Shown one piece after another: positions 51,160 through 61,931 of a stretch of 64,000 nucleotides of DNA. A program made the position numbers and the translations under genes. The DNA is from Tepidimicrobium xylanilyticum. Its GTDB lineage: Bacteria > Bacillota > Clostridia > Tissierellales > Tepidimicrobiaceae. The stretch covers positions 62,001 through 126,000 of the forward strand of contig NZ_FNNG01000003.1 of assembly GCF_900106765.1 (NCBI RefSeq), given 5' to 3'. The notes below the pieces were generated by a model. That model ran no database searches. It was given only the letters and a program-made list of their open reading frames with translations, and was not told where the DNA came from. Position 1 is the first letter of the stretch; each line of letters opens with the position of its first letter.

Positions 51160-51404
51160 CTCATCTCCTAAAGTTAACGGGTATCATCAAATATAATGAC
51201 ACCTAAATTTAAATCCACTCACTCATCAAGTTTTAAAGATAAAAGCCTCATGACCTTGACAGCCTTCAATTCTAACAAATAACCCTAGTCAGTGATAAGA
51301 ATATTATTTTCATACATCAAATTTAGTAAATAGCTATGATGTTTAATGTTACTATAAGCTATTTTGTATTATCTCTCTTCTCTTACATTTATTTACTTAA
51401 CGTT

Positions 51405-51477
51405 ATTATATTTATTAATAAAGTATAAATCAATCCAATTCAAATTGGGTTGACTTTTTTGAAATCTATGGTATTAT
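51405..51477. promoter_or_regulatory. Divergent promoters flanking a palindrome, control region B
   Basis: On the minus strand TTGATT (51428-51433), 17 bases, TATAAT (51405-51410) points to the 22-aa peptide. On the plus strand TTGACT (51450-51455), 16 bases, TATTAT (51472-51477) points to the regulator. Between the two -35 boxes lies the perfect palindrome CCAATT-CA-AATTGG (51435-51448). A factor bound there would contact both promoters. Confidence 0.6.
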
Positions 51478-51649
51478 TTAGAAATTATACTATTTATGTT
51501 TTCTTACTCTCATATCTTTATTTTGCCTCTTCAAAGTTCCCAATTAATAAAATTGGTTATCACCATTCTATCGTTATATAAAATCCATTTTCTAGATTTT
51601 ATAATTGCTATTAGTTGTTAATTTATGACAAAATTTAAAACAAAATACT

Positions 51650-51714
51650 ATTCGTACCGTTTTCCCTACCATTCGTACCGAAATTAACAAATTTTAGCAT
51701 GTATATGCTATACT
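51650..51714 (+). promoter_or_regulatory. Direct repeats and palindromic box ahead of the regulator
   Basis: ATTCGTACCG occurs at 51650-51659 and again at 51671-51680, exactly two helical turns apart. TAGCAT-GTAT-ATGCTA (51695-51710) is a palindrome with 6-bp arms and the 16-bp layout of PlcR-type boxes, overlapping a possible second promoter (TTAACA 51684-51689, TATACT 51709-51714, 19-base spacer). The direct repeats and most of the palindrome recur in control region A. These are candidate binding sites of the XRE-TPR regulator. Confidence 0.55.
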
Positions 51715-51804
51715 ATTAATAAGATATAAGCATATTTAATTAGTAATCCATCCATTTTTAATAAAAACAAAACTCTCCAACCTTTGAGTTTAGGGGTGAG
51801 ATAT

Positions 51805-52716
51805 TTGTATTATAATCTATATGAATTTGGTAAAAACGTACAAAGTATGAGAAAGCGTCTAAAGTTAACCCAACGTGATGTTTCAAATTTAACAGGAGTA
51901 AGCGTTGAAACATTGAGGAAGATTGAAAATGGTAAGGTAATTCCAAAGCATGAAACCTTGGATCTACTATCTCTTATATTAAAAGAAGATTTGAACCAAC
52001 TTCTACTCAATTATAGAATTAATAATTATAATAAATTTGAACAAGCCATCAATAACATCGACTATAAACTTTATATAAATGATTATGAAACCCTTCAAAT
52101 TGAATTAGATAAGTTAGAAACCCTTTTGAATAATAGCATAAGTAAATATTTTTCCAATTTACTAAAACAATTTATACTGCTGACAGAATCCATCATTTTA
52201 AATAAAAATCACGACAAACCCAATGAAGCTATGAGTAAATTAATTGAGGCCTTAAAAATGACTACACCAAAATTTTTACCTTCTAATTATAAATCCTTTG
52301 TCTATAATTCTATAGAATTAAGGATATTAATGAATATGGCGCTTATAATGGAAAAGATGGAAACAATTGAAAAAAGTTTAGAAATTATGAAGTTCTGTAT
52401 GAAAACAGCGGAACATAATGATAACATATATCCAGAAATATGTTATAATTTAGCCCATACATATCACAAACTGAAAATCCATGAAGAGGCTTTAAAATAC
52501 TCAAATTTAGGTATAGAATACTATGTTAAACATAAAAATTATAATGGAATAAGCCTTTTATACTTTAGAAAAGGGATTGCTGAGTATTTTCTTCATCATA
52601 ACTCTTTTATGGATTCTTTAAATAAATCCATAGTTTTATGTGAAATTTTTAGGCAATTTAAATTGAAGGATATGATCGTAGGCAATTGTAGGAAGTTTTA
52701 TGGTATAGAATTGTAA
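51805..52716 (+). CDS. XRE-family regulator with TPR repeats (RRNPP-like)
   Basis: A 303-residue transcription regulator. The N-terminal helix-turn-helix is MRKRLKLTQRDVSNLTGVSV then ETLRKIENGKVIPKHETLDL. The rest (residues about 70-300) is helical with TPR-like pairs such as ICYNLAHTYHKLKIHEEALKY. This is the PlcR/NprR/ComR type of build in which the TPR groove binds a signalling peptide. The start is taken as TTG at 51805, six bases after AGGGGTG; the same codon is kept in the pseudogene copy, while the longer frame from 51784 would cover the ribosome-binding site. It is divergent from the 22-aa peptide operon, which it probably controls. Confidence 0.85.
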   Translation: MYYNLYEFGKNVQSMRKRLKLTQRDVSNLTGVSVETLRKIENGKVIPKHETLDLLSLILKEDLNQLLLNYRINNYNKFEQAINNIDYKLYINDYETLQIELDKLETLLNNSISKYFSNLLKQFILLTESIILNKNHDKPNEAMSKLIEALKMTTPKFLPSNYKSFVYNSIELRILMNMALIMEKMETIEKSLEIMKFCMKTAEHNDNIYPEICYNLAHTYHKLKIHEEALKYSNLGIEYYVKHKNYNGISLLYFRKGIAEYFLHHNSFMDSLNKSIVLCEIFRQFKLKDMIVGNCRKFYGIEL

Positions 52717-52735
52717 GTCCTATTTATACAGTCAA

Positions 52736-52766
52736 AAAAGAATCAGCCATAAGAGCTGATTCTTTA
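52736..52766. terminator. Bidirectional terminator between regulator and uvrA
   Basis: AAAGAATCAGC, a seven-base loop, then GCTGATTCTTT form an 11-bp stem with T-rich tails both ways, between two convergent stop codons. Confidence 0.8.
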
Positions 52767-52784
52767 ATATCAATTTAGCTCATT

Positions 52785-55613
52785 CTATTTTTGCTTTTCT
52801 AATATCCTCTTCAAAAACTGGCCTGTATAGGATTCCTCTACTTCTGCTATTTCTTCAGGGGTACCAGTTGCTACTATTGTGCCACCTTTGTCCCCTCCTT
52901 CAGGACCTAAGTCTATTATATAGTCGGCAGTCTTTATTACATCTAGATTATGTTCTATTACTATTACCGTATTTCCACCTTCCACTAATTGTTCTAAAAC
53001 CTTGATTAGCTTATGGATATCCGCCATATGAAGGCCAGTTGTTGGCTCGTCTAATATATAAATGGTCTTTCCTGTGCTTCTCTTGCTTAATTCCGTTGCC
53101 AATTTAACCCTTTGGGCTTCCCCGCCAGATAGCTCCGTTGAGGATTGGCCCAGTTTTATATATCCTAACCCTACATCGTATAAGGTCTGTAGTTTTCTCT
53201 TTATTCTAGGTATGTTTTCAAAGAATTCTAGTGCTTCTTCTACTGTCATATCTAATACATCAGAAATGGTCTTTCCTTTATACTTAACCTGTAAGGTCTC
53301 CCTATTATATCTTTTTCCTTTGCACACCTCACAGGGCACATAGACATCGGGTAAGAAGTGCATTTCCACCCTTAAAATCCCATCGCCTTTACAAGCTTCA
53401 CATCTGCCCCCTTTTACATTGAAGCTAAATCTACCTTTTTCATATCCTCTCATTTTAGCTTCTGGAGTCATGGCAAATACATCTCTTATATGATCGAATA
53501 CTCCTGTATAGGTGGCAGGGTTGGATCTTGGAGTTCTGCCAATGGGAGATTGGTCTATTACTATCACCTTATCTAAATGTTCTAACCCCCTAATCTCCTT
53601 ATGTTTCCCAGGCTTAACCTTTGCTCCATTTAGCTTTTGAGCAAGGCTTTTATATAGTATTTCATTAACCAAGGAGCTTTTACCAGAACCAGATACTCCT
53701 GTTACACAGGTGAAAACCCCCAAGGGAAATTTCACATTTATTTTTTTAAGATTATTCTCCTCTGCCCCTATCACTTCTATCCAATTGCCATTGGGTTTAG
53801 TCCTTTTAGCTGGAATTTCAATTCGTTTTTTCCCCGATAAATATTGGCCTGTAATGGATTCAGGATTATTTCTAATATCCTCAACAGTTCCTTGTGCCAC
53901 TATATACCCGCCATGAACTCCGGCGCCAGGTCCTATATCCACTACATAATCTGCACTATATATGGTATCTTCATCATGTTCCACTACTATGAGGGTATTG
54001 CCTAAATCGGTTAGGTTTCGCAAAGCCTTTAAAAGTTTAGCATTATCCCTTTGATGAAGTCCTATACTTGGTTCATCTAATACATAGATTACTCCTACTA
54101 GACTTGACCCAATTTGGGTCGCCAATCTAATTCTCTGTGATTCTCCTCCAGAAAGGGTTCCAGCACTTCTTGATAGGGTTAAGTAATCTAGTCCTACATC
54201 CTTCAAAAAACTTAATCTTTCTCTTATCTCCTTTAACACCTGATGTCCTATTGCTCTTTTTCTGTCATCTAACTCTAAGTTATTTATAAAGTCAATGGCC
54301 TGGGAAATGGACATGTGAGTAAATTCAGCAATATTTAGCCCTCCTACTTTAACTGCCAGTATCTCATCCTTTAATCTATCCCCCTTACATTTAGGACAGG
54401 GTATTTCCGTCATATAATCTTCTATCCAACCTTTTATATAATCAGAGTTAGTCTCCCTATATCTTCTTTCCAAATTAGGAATAACTCCCTCAAAAGTTCC
54501 ATTATAATTGCGAGGTCCATTGTAGCGGCTATTAAATTTAATATTTATAATCCTATCAGTCCCGTATAACACTTCATCCAAAAATTTCTTAGGTGCATAT
54601 TTCAAAGGAGTATCCATATCAAATCCATTTTCCTCAGCTAATGCTTTAAATATCTGATGATAGTAGCTCGATTCATTTGTAGTATTATAGGGGGCAATAC
54701 CTCCCTCATTTATGCTTAATTCGGGATTTGGTATTACTAAATCCTTGTCTACTTCATAATGATATCCTATCCCATTACAATTGGGGCATGCTCCATAGGG
54801 TGAATTAAAGGAAAACATCCTTGGGGATAGCTCCTCTATAGCCACACCACAGTCGGGACAGGCTAATTTTTGACTAAATAAAATCCTTTCCTTATTTATT
54901 ACACCTACAATGACTAATCCATTAGATAACTTGAGAGCCGTTTCTAAGGAATCAGTTAGCCTACCTTCCACTCCTTCTCTTACAATGATTCTATCTACCA
55001 CTATTTCAATATCGTGTTTTTTATTCTTTTCCAACTTAATTTCATCGGTTACCTCATATATTTCTCCATCTACCATTACTCTGATAAAACCTTCTTTTTT
55101 AATATTTTCTAATATATTCTTATGTTCTCCTTTCTTACCTCTAACTACTGGAGAAAGTATTTGAATTCTAGTTCCTTCCTCAAACTCCATTATTCTATCC
55201 ACCATTTGATCTACAGTTTGGCTAGTTATCTCCTTGCCACATTTATAGCAATAAGGAGTGCCTATTCTAGCATATAATAGCCTAAGATAGTCATATATCT
55301 CCGTTACCGTTCCAACAGTAGAGCGAGGGTTTCTGCTAGTAGTCTTCTGGTCAATAGAAATAGAAGGCGATAAACCTTCCACATAATCTACATCCGGTTT
55401 TTCCATTTGTCCTAGAAATAATCGGGCATAACTGGATAGGCTTTCTACATATCTTCTTTGCCCTTCTGCATATATGGTATCGAAAGCTAAGGAGGATTTA
55501 CCAGAACCACTTAATCCAGTAATTACAATGAATTTATTTCTAGGAAGTTCTAAATCTATATTCTTTAAATTGTGTTCTTTTGCACCTTTAATTATTATTT
55601 TGTCATTTACCAC
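52785..55613 (-). CDS. uvrA: Excinuclease ABC subunit A
   Basis: A 942-residue ABC-type damage-recognition ATPase of nucleotide excision repair. It has two ATP sites: [16 protein letters not shown] and [16 protein letters not shown], signatures [14 protein letters not shown] and [14 protein letters not shown], and zinc fingers built from CYKCG and CPDCG with CPNCNGIG, and CEACKGDG with CEVCKGKR. Walker B segments are [13 protein letters not shown] and [13 protein letters not shown]. It is 38 bp downstream of uvrB in one operon under the LexA-type box. Full length, no defects. Confidence 0.98.
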   Translation of the reverse strand: MVNDKIIIKGAKEHNLKNIDLELPRNKFIVITGLSGSGKSSLAFDTIYAEGQRRYVESLSSYARLFLGQMEKPDVDYVEGLSPSISIDQKTTSRNPRSTVGTVTEIYDYLRLLYARIGTPYCYKCGKEITSQTVDQMVDRIMEFEEGTRIQILSPVVRGKKGEHKNILENIKKEGFIRVMVDGEIYEVTDEIKLEKNKKHDIEIVVDRIIVREGVEGRLTDSLETALKLSNGLVIVGVINKERILFSQKLACPDCGVAIEELSPRMFSFNSPYGACPNCNGIGYHYEVDKDLVIPNPELSINEGGIAPYNTTNESSYYHQIFKALAEENGFDMDTPLKYAPKKFLDEVLYGTDRIINIKFNSRYNGPRNYNGTFEGVIPNLERRYRETNSDYIKGWIEDYMTEIPCPKCKGDRLKDEILAVKVGGLNIAEFTHMSISQAIDFINNLELDDRKRAIGHQVLKEIRERLSFLKDVGLDYLTLSRSAGTLSGGESQRIRLATQIGSSLVGVIYVLDEPSIGLHQRDNAKLLKALRNLTDLGNTLIVVEHDEDTIYSADYVVDIGPGAGVHGGYIVAQGTVEDIRNNPESITGQYLSGKKRIEIPAKRTKPNGNWIEVIGAEENNLKKINVKFPLGVFTCVTGVSGSGKSSLVNEILYKSLAQKLNGAKVKPGKHKEIRGLEHLDKVIVIDQSPIGRTPRSNPATYTGVFDHIRDVFAMTPEAKMRGYEKGRFSFNVKGGRCEACKGDGILRVEMHFLPDVYVPCEVCKGKRYNRETLQVKYKGKTISDVLDMTVEEALEFFENIPRIKRKLQTLYDVGLGYIKLGQSSTELSGGEAQRVKLATELSKRSTGKTIYILDEPTTGLHMADIHKLIKVLEQLVEGGNTVIVIEHNLDVIKTADYIIDLGPEGGDKGGTIVATGTPEEIAEVEESYTGQFLKRILEKQK

Positions 55614-55651
55614 TATATTTTCACCTCTTTTTTCAATTCACAATCTGGAAA

Positions 55652-57631
55652 TTATCTTATTCCTGCATCTTGCAGTTTTTTCAGTTCTATCATCTTATCC
55701 CTTAGTTCAGCTGCTTTTTCGAAGTTTAACTCTTCTGCAGCTTTTAGCATGGCTTCTCTTAAATTGTTTATCATAACTTCCAATTCTTCTCCAGTAAATG
55801 TATCTGCTACATATTCTGCCTCTTCTTCTAAGACGACAGTGGCTTCTATTACATCCCTTACCCCCTTAACAATACTCCTTGGAGTTATGTTATATTCTTT
55901 ATTATATCTTGCTTGTATTTCCCTTCTTCTATTGGTTTCCTTAATAGTATTTTCCATAGATTTAGTTATGGTATCTGCATACATAATAACCTGACCATTA
56001 ACGTTCCTCGCAGCTCTTCCAACAGTCTGTATTAAGGAAGTCTCAGACCTCAAAAATCCTTCCTTGTCTGCATCAAGTATAGCTACTAAAGATACCTCTG
56101 GAAGGTCTAACCCTTCCCTTAATAGGTTAATCCCTACTAGTACATCGTATTTTCCAAGCCTTAAATCTCTTATAATCTCCATTCTTTCAATGGTGTCAAT
56201 ATCGGAATGGAGATAGGTTACCTTTATTCCAATTTCTTTGAAATAATTAGTTAAATCTTCTGCCATTCTCTTAGTCAGTGTTGTTACTAAGACCCTCTCA
56301 TTTTTCTCTGCCCTAATTCGTATCTCCCTTACCAAATCGTCTATTTGGTGTTCTGTAGTCCTTACATCGATTTTAGGATCTAATAACCCTGTTGGTCTTA
56401 TGATTTGCTCTACTATCTGTTCAGAATGCTTCTTCTCATAGGGGCCTGGTGTAGCAGAAACATAAATTATCTGATTGACCAATTCTTCAAATTCAGAGAA
56501 TTTTAAAGGTCTATTATCTAAAGCTGAAGGAAGCCTAAATCCATATTCAACTAAGGTAGTCTTTCTCGACTTATCCCCTTCGTACATACCTCCAATTTGG
56601 GGAATGGTAACATGGGATTCATCCACAATTATAAGAAAATCTTTAGGAAAATAGTCTATCAAGGTAAAGGGTCTACTTCCAGGAGGCCTACCGCTTAAAT
56701 GTCTTGAGTAGTTTTCAATCCCTTGACAAAATCCCATTTCCCTTAACATCTCTATGTCGTATCTGGTCCTCTGCTCCAATCTTTGAGCTTCTAATAACTT
56801 ACTTTGCGCCCTTAATTCCTTTAATCTTTCCTCCAACTCCTCTTCTATGGTAGTTATCGCCCTATTAATCTTTTCAGGAGATGTAGCATAGTGGGAAGCA
56901 GGAAAAATAGAAACATGTTTCCTAGCACCTATAATCTCTCCGGTTATATGATTTACTTCCACTATCCTGTCTATTTCATCTCCAAAAAATTCAACTCTAA
57001 TGGTATTCTCACTGGATGAAGCAGGAAATATTTCCAGTATATCTCCTCTAACTCTAAAGGTTCCTCGAGTAAAATTTATGTCATTGCGCATATATTGGAT
57101 ATCTATTAGCTTTCTTATTATTTCATCCCTGTCTTTAACCATACCAGGCCTTAAGGACACTACTAAATTTTCATAATCAATAGGGTCTCCCAACCCATAG
57201 ATACAGGATACGCTGGCTACTATTATTACATCTCTTCTTTCAAATAAGGCAGCTGTTGCTGAATGTCTTAATTTGTCTATCTCATCGTTTATTGAAGCAT
57301 CCTTTTCTATATAGGTATCCGTCTGAGGCACATAGGCTTCCGGTTGATAATAATCATAATAGGACACAAAATACTCTACTGCATTTTCTGGGAAAAACTC
57401 CTTAAATTCGCTAGCTAATTGATAAGCTAAAGTCTTATTATGTGCTATAACCAAAGTAGGCTTTTGTACCCTTTCAATTATATTTGCCATAGTGAAAGTC
57501 TTCCCAGAACCAGTTACTCCTAAAAGGGTTTGATGTTTTAATCCGTTTAATACGCCATTTGATAATTTTTCTATAGCTTGTGGTTGGTCGCCAGTTGGTT
57601 TGAAATTAGAATGGATTTTAAATCTTTGCAT
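55652..57631 (-). CDS. uvrB: Excinuclease ABC subunit B
   Basis: A 659-residue helicase-like damage verification protein. Walker A is [16 protein letters not shown], the beta-hairpin region contains [17 protein letters not shown], motif II is [13 protein letters not shown], motif VI is [13 protein letters not shown], and the C-terminal UVR domain ([17 protein letters not shown]) binds UvrC. ATG at 57631 follows GAGGTG; a GTG at 57640 is inside that site. It heads the uvrBA operon, with UvrC encoded separately at 19.7-21.6 kb. Confidence 0.98.
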   Translation of the reverse strand: MQRFKIHSNFKPTGDQPQAIEKLSNGVLNGLKHQTLLGVTGSGKTFTMANIIERVQKPTLVIAHNKTLAYQLASEFKEFFPENAVEYFVSYYDYYQPEAYVPQTDTYIEKDASINDEIDKLRHSATAALFERRDVIIVASVSCIYGLGDPIDYENLVVSLRPGMVKDRDEIIRKLIDIQYMRNDINFTRGTFRVRGDILEIFPASSSENTIRVEFFGDEIDRIVEVNHITGEIIGARKHVSIFPASHYATSPEKINRAITTIEEELEERLKELRAQSKLLEAQRLEQRTRYDIEMLREMGFCQGIENYSRHLSGRPPGSRPFTLIDYFPKDFLIIVDESHVTIPQIGGMYEGDKSRKTTLVEYGFRLPSALDNRPLKFSEFEELVNQIIYVSATPGPYEKKHSEQIVEQIIRPTGLLDPKIDVRTTEHQIDDLVREIRIRAEKNERVLVTTLTKRMAEDLTNYFKEIGIKVTYLHSDIDTIERMEIIRDLRLGKYDVLVGINLLREGLDLPEVSLVAILDADKEGFLRSETSLIQTVGRAARNVNGQVIMYADTITKSMENTIKETNRRREIQARYNKEYNITPRSIVKGVRDVIEATVVLEEEAEYVADTFTGEELEVMINNLREAMLKAAEELNFEKAAELRDKMIELKKLQDAGIR

Positions 57632-57648
57632 ATATTTCACCTCTGATT

Positions 57649-57697
57649 GAACGCTTGTTCCTGCCTATTATTATAATACATATAATATAAAAGTCAA
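57649..57697 (-). promoter_or_regulatory. uvrBA promoter with LexA-type SOS box
   Basis: TTGACT (57692-57697), 16 bases, TATAAT (57670-57675) on the minus strand. Just past the predicted start point is GAAC-GCTT-GTTC (57649-57660), which fits the Gram-positive LexA/DinR box core GAAC-N4-GTTC. It is 18 bp ahead of the uvrB start, so uvrBA should be SOS-induced. Confidence 0.8.
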
Positions 57698-57775
57698 AAC
57701 AATAATTCTGAAATGAAAATAATATTGAACAATTATTATTAATATTATAAACTATTAGGTAAGGAGGAGCTAATT

Positions 57776-59383
57776 ATGAAAAAAATATTCCTTATAGTAG
57801 TAATCTTTGCATTAGCCCTAATAACCCTAGGATGTAGTAGCCATATAGACAAATCCTATTCCGGCATTAACAATGAAATTAAGGAAAAATCTTTAAACTA
57901 CATGATTGAAAAAATTACTTTGTCTAAAGGGTTCCAAGCCCTAGATCCTAGCGTAGAAATACTGGATAAAACTAATAATTTAAAACTTCTGGCAAACATT
58001 GGATTGATAGAAAGCTCTGGTGTTAGGATAGATAAAATTACAAAAACCCAAAATACTATAAATATCTTTGTAAGTAGTTTGCAAGAAGAAGGAAAAACCC
58101 AGTTAGCTGTTCCCAAAGTAGTATTGGAATTGCGAGATACCATTGATGAAAAAATTGAAAATTTAAAATTTAATATAATCAACCAAAACTATGACCTTAT
58201 TCCTCTAAAATTTAATAAAGATCAAATATTAGATAAAATTTACACCGATTTTAAAATTGAACCTAATTCCATACCAGAAGTAACATTAGGTAAACTGAGA
58301 AATCAAATATATTGGAATATTATTTTTACCAATATATTTGATAAAGAAAACCGAGAATCTCCATTGATAAACTTTAACATAAAAGTTGATGCCCTTACTG
58401 GTACTGTATTAAGTTCAACAAAGGAACCCATTTCTACTTATATTGATAATGGCATACTATTAGATTATATACCCAACAGCTACTTATTATATAAGCAATC
58501 CCATGCTGAAAATAATATGGATTATGAAGCTCTTTGGATTTACGATCTTGAAAAGGAAGAGCAAAATAAACTATACAGCTCTAAAGCTAAAATTCAATCT
58601 GCCCAATTCAGTCCTGATGGTAAATGGGCGTCCATAATTGAAAAGGTTGAAGATAAAACTGATTTATACCTAATATCGATACAAGAAAAAATTGCTTATA
58701 AGATTAACCCCGATAGCTATTTGCACCCTAAGCTCATGAAATGGAAGGATAATAAAACACTTATCTTTATAAATATGAAAAATGGATACTCTAACTTTTT
58801 AACCTATGATCTAGATAAAAATGAAGCAAAGCAAATATTTAAAACCGACAAAAATGTAGATTCCTTTGATATATATGGGGATATGATACTATTTACTGAA
58901 CCAAGGCAGGATCTTACCAATAAGAATATCTATATCTATGACGGTGGTAACAAATATAGCGATGGCAACAAATCAATAAAGATAGGGGAAGGATTTAAAA
59001 TTAGCTTTTTAAATGATGAAAAGATTATTTATTTGAAAAATTTAGAAGTCGAAAATAAGAATATATTTTATATATTTGATTTAAACGAAAATAAATTTGA
59101 ATATAAAATAGATAAAAATATCGCCAACTACATGAAATTAAGTAAAGACGAATTCATTATCATTGAGCAAAATACCCACAACAAGGACTATACCCTATAC
59201 AAGTTTAATAATTTGGAAAAGACCATAACCCCATATGCTAAAATTAATAACGATAAATTATTCTATGATTCCGCTAAGGAAAAAGGATATATCAGTACTC
59301 ACTTACCCTATGATAGGGATGAAATGAGTATTATATATGCAGTAGACTTAAGCAAATCCGATGTAGTTAATAATAAAAATTAA
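57776..59383 (+). CDS. TolB-like lipoprotein, function unknown
   Basis: A 535-residue predicted lipoprotein: signal FLIVVIFALALITLGC with the lipidated Cys at 20. The first half (residues 30-230) contains a GerMN-like alpha/beta region by eye (weak). The second half has propeller-type repeats such as SAQFSPDGKWASIIEKVEDK and KLMKWKDNKTLIFINMKNG, like TolB/WD40-type blades. It is anchored outside the membrane. It is a single plus-strand gene divergent from uvrB, with its own terminator. The start has AAGGAGG. Possible role in sensing or envelope work; not decided by the sequence. Confidence 0.7.
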   Translation: MKKIFLIVVIFALALITLGCSSHIDKSYSGINNEIKEKSLNYMIEKITLSKGFQALDPSVEILDKTNNLKLLANIGLIESSGVRIDKITKTQNTINIFVSSLQEEGKTQLAVPKVVLELRDTIDEKIENLKFNIINQNYDLIPLKFNKDQILDKIYTDFKIEPNSIPEVTLGKLRNQIYWNIIFTNIFDKENRESPLINFNIKVDALTGTVLSSTKEPISTYIDNGILLDYIPNSYLLYKQSHAENNMDYEALWIYDLEKEEQNKLYSSKAKIQSAQFSPDGKWASIIEKVEDKTDLYLISIQEKIAYKINPDSYLHPKLMKWKDNKTLIFINMKNGYSNFLTYDLDKNEAKQIFKTDKNVDSFDIYGDMILFTEPRQDLTNKNIYIYDGGNKYSDGNKSIKIGEGFKISFLNDEKIIYLKNLEVENKNIFYIFDLNENKFEYKIDKNIANYMKLSKDEFIIIEQNTHNKDYTLYKFNNLEKTITPYAKINNDKLFYDSAKEKGYISTHLPYDRDEMSIIYAVDLSKSDVVNNKN

Positions 59384-59413
59384 TGAACCCTAAAATAGGG
59401 TTCATTAATTTTT
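59376..59413. terminator. Bidirectional terminator between lipoprotein and MinJ-like gene
   Basis: AATTAATGAACCCTA and TAGGGTTCATTAATT are perfect arms around a short loop, followed by TTTTTATTT on the plus strand and an A/T-rich tail on the other. It overlaps the end of both convergent genes. Confidence 0.8.
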
Positions 59414-60565
59414 ATTTCTACATCTTCTCTTTTTAAAATTTTTGATAAGCTTATTTACAGGAGCAATGGATTCTTCTACTATAAAAATCTGTTCTGGAAT
59501 TTTGGGAACTACAACAATTCCTAAGTGACTAATGCCATTCTGATAATCTTTGTACTCCTTTGTTACAAACCTCTTATTTAAGTCATAAACCTCCATCCAG
59601 ATGTATTTTGGTCTAAAGAAAAGCAAAGTTTCGATATCTCTATTAGAATATACCCTACATCCATTTAAAGCTAATATAATGTCACCAGGATTAAGTCCTA
59701 TTTTTTCACCAATACTTTTTGGCAATGTGTCCAATACTCTTAACCCCTCATCTACAGAAGTAAAAATATAATCCTTTTCTTCCATTTTTCTTCCTATCTT
59801 TATTATTATTTCGTGAGCTACAGGTGAAAAGATAGCTGCCAAGTATTTAAAAATAAAGTATTCCCGAGATAGTCTTGCTAAAATCAGTAAAGTTAAGCTA
59901 AATAGAGAAAGCATACTAGCAGTTATTCTAGCTTTTTTTTCTGGAAAATTGGAAAGGACAAAATCACCATAACCCAATATGGCAAATACGGTTACTGGGT
60001 GTAAATATCCTGAATTAATAAGTATGGTAAAGGGGACCGGCCAAAACCTATTCATGGAAAAACCACCTACTATTTCCCCTCTTCTTTCCATAAAGACTGG
60101 TATTTTACTACTTTTCCCATCTACAAGGATTAAAAAGCTTTCTACCAAATGAAGCACTCCAATTATAAACATTATTTCACTTATATTAATTTCAGGCCAT
60201 CCAAATATAAGACTTATAATGGAAATAATTCCACCAGCATATGAAAAACAAATGAATCTAGGATGAATTAAGGATAAAAATAAAGCTAATGGCAGAATAA
60301 AATAAAAATCCATAGCCCTAATAGTTATGCCGAAGTACATTAATAAAATACTTCCTAATATGCCTCCTATTAATCCATATATAGTGGATAGTAATACATT
60401 TAGAAAAGGGGAAACTTTATAACAACCTAGGATCCCCTCCTCCATTTTTCCATATTTTCTATACTGAATATATATAACCCCGATAACAACCCATAAAAGG
60501 GGAGATTTTAAAATATTAAATACATTGTATATGGAATAATATACAATTTGTAATAGATAATGCAT
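59405..60565 (-). CDS. Multi-spanning PDZ-domain membrane protein (MinJ-like)
   Basis: A 386-residue protein with about seven hydrophobic segments (residues 1-250) followed by a cytoplasmic or external PDZ domain (residues about 265-350: IGEKIGLNPGDIILALNGCRVYSN). In Bacillus subtilis the similar MinJ, a division-site topology factor linking DivIVA and MinD, is encoded next to ctpB. Here it is 31 bp behind a CtpA/B protease gene in the same order, hence the label. The sequence alone shows only the PDZ and membrane parts. Confidence 0.72.
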   Translation of the reverse strand: MHYLLQIVYYSIYNVFNILKSPLLWVVIGVIYIQYRKYGKMEEGILGCYKVSPFLNVLLSTIYGLIGGILGSILLMYFGITIRAMDFYFILPLALFLSLIHPRFICFSYAGGIISIISLIFGWPEINISEIMFIIGVLHLVESFLILVDGKSSKIPVFMERRGEIVGGFSMNRFWPVPFTILINSGYLHPVTVFAILGYGDFVLSNFPEKKARITASMLSLFSLTLLILARLSREYFIFKYLAAIFSPVAHEIIIKIGRKMEEKDYIFTSVDEGLRVLDTLPKSIGEKIGLNPGDIILALNGCRVYSNRDIETLLFFRPKYIWMEVYDLNKRFVTKEYKDYQNGISHLGIVVVPKIPEQIFIVEESIAPVNKLIKNFKKRRCRNKN

Positions 60566-60595
60566 ATCATTGCTCCCTTACAATGGTTTAAAAAG

Positions 60596-61819
60596 TTATT
60601 GAATCATATCTTTAATCTTCTCTATGGCCTTTTGTAATTGTGTATCTTCTTTTAAGTTTTCTACTCCTATTTCCTGTATATCTTCAGGCAAGTCTACAAC
60701 TATATCTGGTTCTATCCCTACGCCATGAATATTGGTGCCATTTGGAGTAAAGTATTCAGATACTGTTAATTTAAAACCAGAACCATCAGATAATTCTCTT
60801 ATCCTTTGGACAACCCCTTTGCCAAATGTTTTGCTTCCTATAAGAATTCCTCTGTTATGGTCCTTAATAGCTCCTGCTAATATTTCAGATGCACTGGCAC
60901 TACCTTCATTTACTAACACTACTAAGGGAATATCTACATGTCTTTTATCCGATCTCTCATAAACCCTTTCTCCATGTCGAGTTTCTGTATATACTATTAC
61001 CCCTTCTCCCAGTAGCTCATCTGCTATATCCACACATACATTTAATAGTCCACCAGGATTATTCCTTAAATCTATTATAATACCTGCTATATCTTTATTC
61101 ATCAGATTGTTTAAATCCTTTTTAAAGTCATCATAAGTTAATTCATCGAATGAGGTTATCTTAATATACCCAATATTGTCCTGTATTATATCCGATTTAA
61201 CCGTCTCCAATCTAATTTCTTCCCTTATTATTTCTAAATCTATATACTCATTCTTGCCATCTTTATCTTTCCTTAAAATGGTTATATTTACTTTTGTTTT
61301 GGGTTCACCCTTCATCAATTTTACAGCTTGATCCATCCTATCTGCTGTAAATTCTTCACCGTTCACCTTGATAATCTTATCTCCCGTTTTAATGCCTGCT
61401 CTTTCGCCTGGAGTTCCTTCTATGGGAGATACCACAGTTATTAGATTGTCCTCGCCAGGTGTTACTATTACTCCTATTCCTCCATATATTCCTTGAGTTT
61501 GTTCTGTAAAACTTTTAAATTCATCTTCAGTCATATATACTGAATAAGGGTCTTCTAGGGCTTGGAATAACCCTTTTAATTGCCCTTCCATAAGCTTATC
61601 TTCATCTACAACCTTAAGGTAATTATCTTTAATATAATTTTCCAACCCCATAACCTTAGAATATTTTCTATACGAAGACATAAGCTGTTCATATTCACTT
61701 GCTGGTAGAATAACTCTATCTTTGAATCTAATGGTCAATAAGTTGGTTGCTCCAAAGGTAATAATATTTGTAAATATGATCAATATTATTACCAACGTTA
61801 TGTTTCTTTTTTTAGACAT
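60596..61819 (-). CDS. C-terminal processing protease (S41, CtpA/CtpB)
   Basis: A 407-residue secreted protease. It has an N-terminal hydrophobic anchor (ITLVIILIIFTNIITFGAT), a PDZ domain (GIYGGIGVIVTPGED ... GIKTGDKIIKVNGEEFTA) and the S41 catalytic core: Ser in LVNEGSASASEILAGAIKD and Lys in GSKTFGKGVVQRI. CtpB acts in sporulation signalling, CtpA in protein quality control; which applies is not clear. It is in an operon-like row with the M23 protease and FtsX genes and the MinJ-like gene. Confidence 0.95.
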   Translation of the reverse strand: MSKKRNITLVIILIIFTNIITFGATNLLTIRFKDRVILPASEYEQLMSSYRKYSKVMGLENYIKDNYLKVVDEDKLMEGQLKGLFQALEDPYSVYMTEDEFKSFTEQTQGIYGGIGVIVTPGEDNLITVVSPIEGTPGERAGIKTGDKIIKVNGEEFTADRMDQAVKLMKGEPKTKVNITILRKDKDGKNEYIDLEIIREEIRLETVKSDIIQDNIGYIKITSFDELTYDDFKKDLNNLMNKDIAGIIIDLRNNPGGLLNVCVDIADELLGEGVIVYTETRHGERVYERSDKRHVDIPLVVLVNEGSASASEILAGAIKDHNRGILIGSKTFGKGVVQRIRELSDGSGFKLTVSEYFTPNGTNIHGVGIEPDIVVDLPEDIQEIGVENLKEDTQLQKAIEKIKDMIQ

Positions 61820-61904
61820 GTTCTCACCTCTATATTATGGATATGTATTCTATTGTATTAGTTCTACTCAAACATTATACCATAAAAGGACCAAAGAAAG
61901 ATAA

Positions 61905-61931
61905 TAAAAAAGGGGAATCAATTCCCCTTTA
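61905..61931 (-). terminator. Terminator at the end of the M23 endopeptidase gene
   Basis: Minus-strand AAAGGGGAAT, a two-base loop, then ATTCCCCTTTTTTATT. It overlaps the last codons of the M23 gene, so the gene ends here and the protease gene behind it needs its own promoter or readthrough. Confidence 0.75.

Noticed and set aside
51230-51325. Minus-strand frame reading YENNILITD, stop, GYLLELKAVKVMRLLSLKLDE ahead of the 22-aa peptide
   Set aside because: It recalls the tail of a peptidase M24 protein but has an internal stop, no ribosome-binding site and lies in the leader of the peptide operon; chance similarity is likely.
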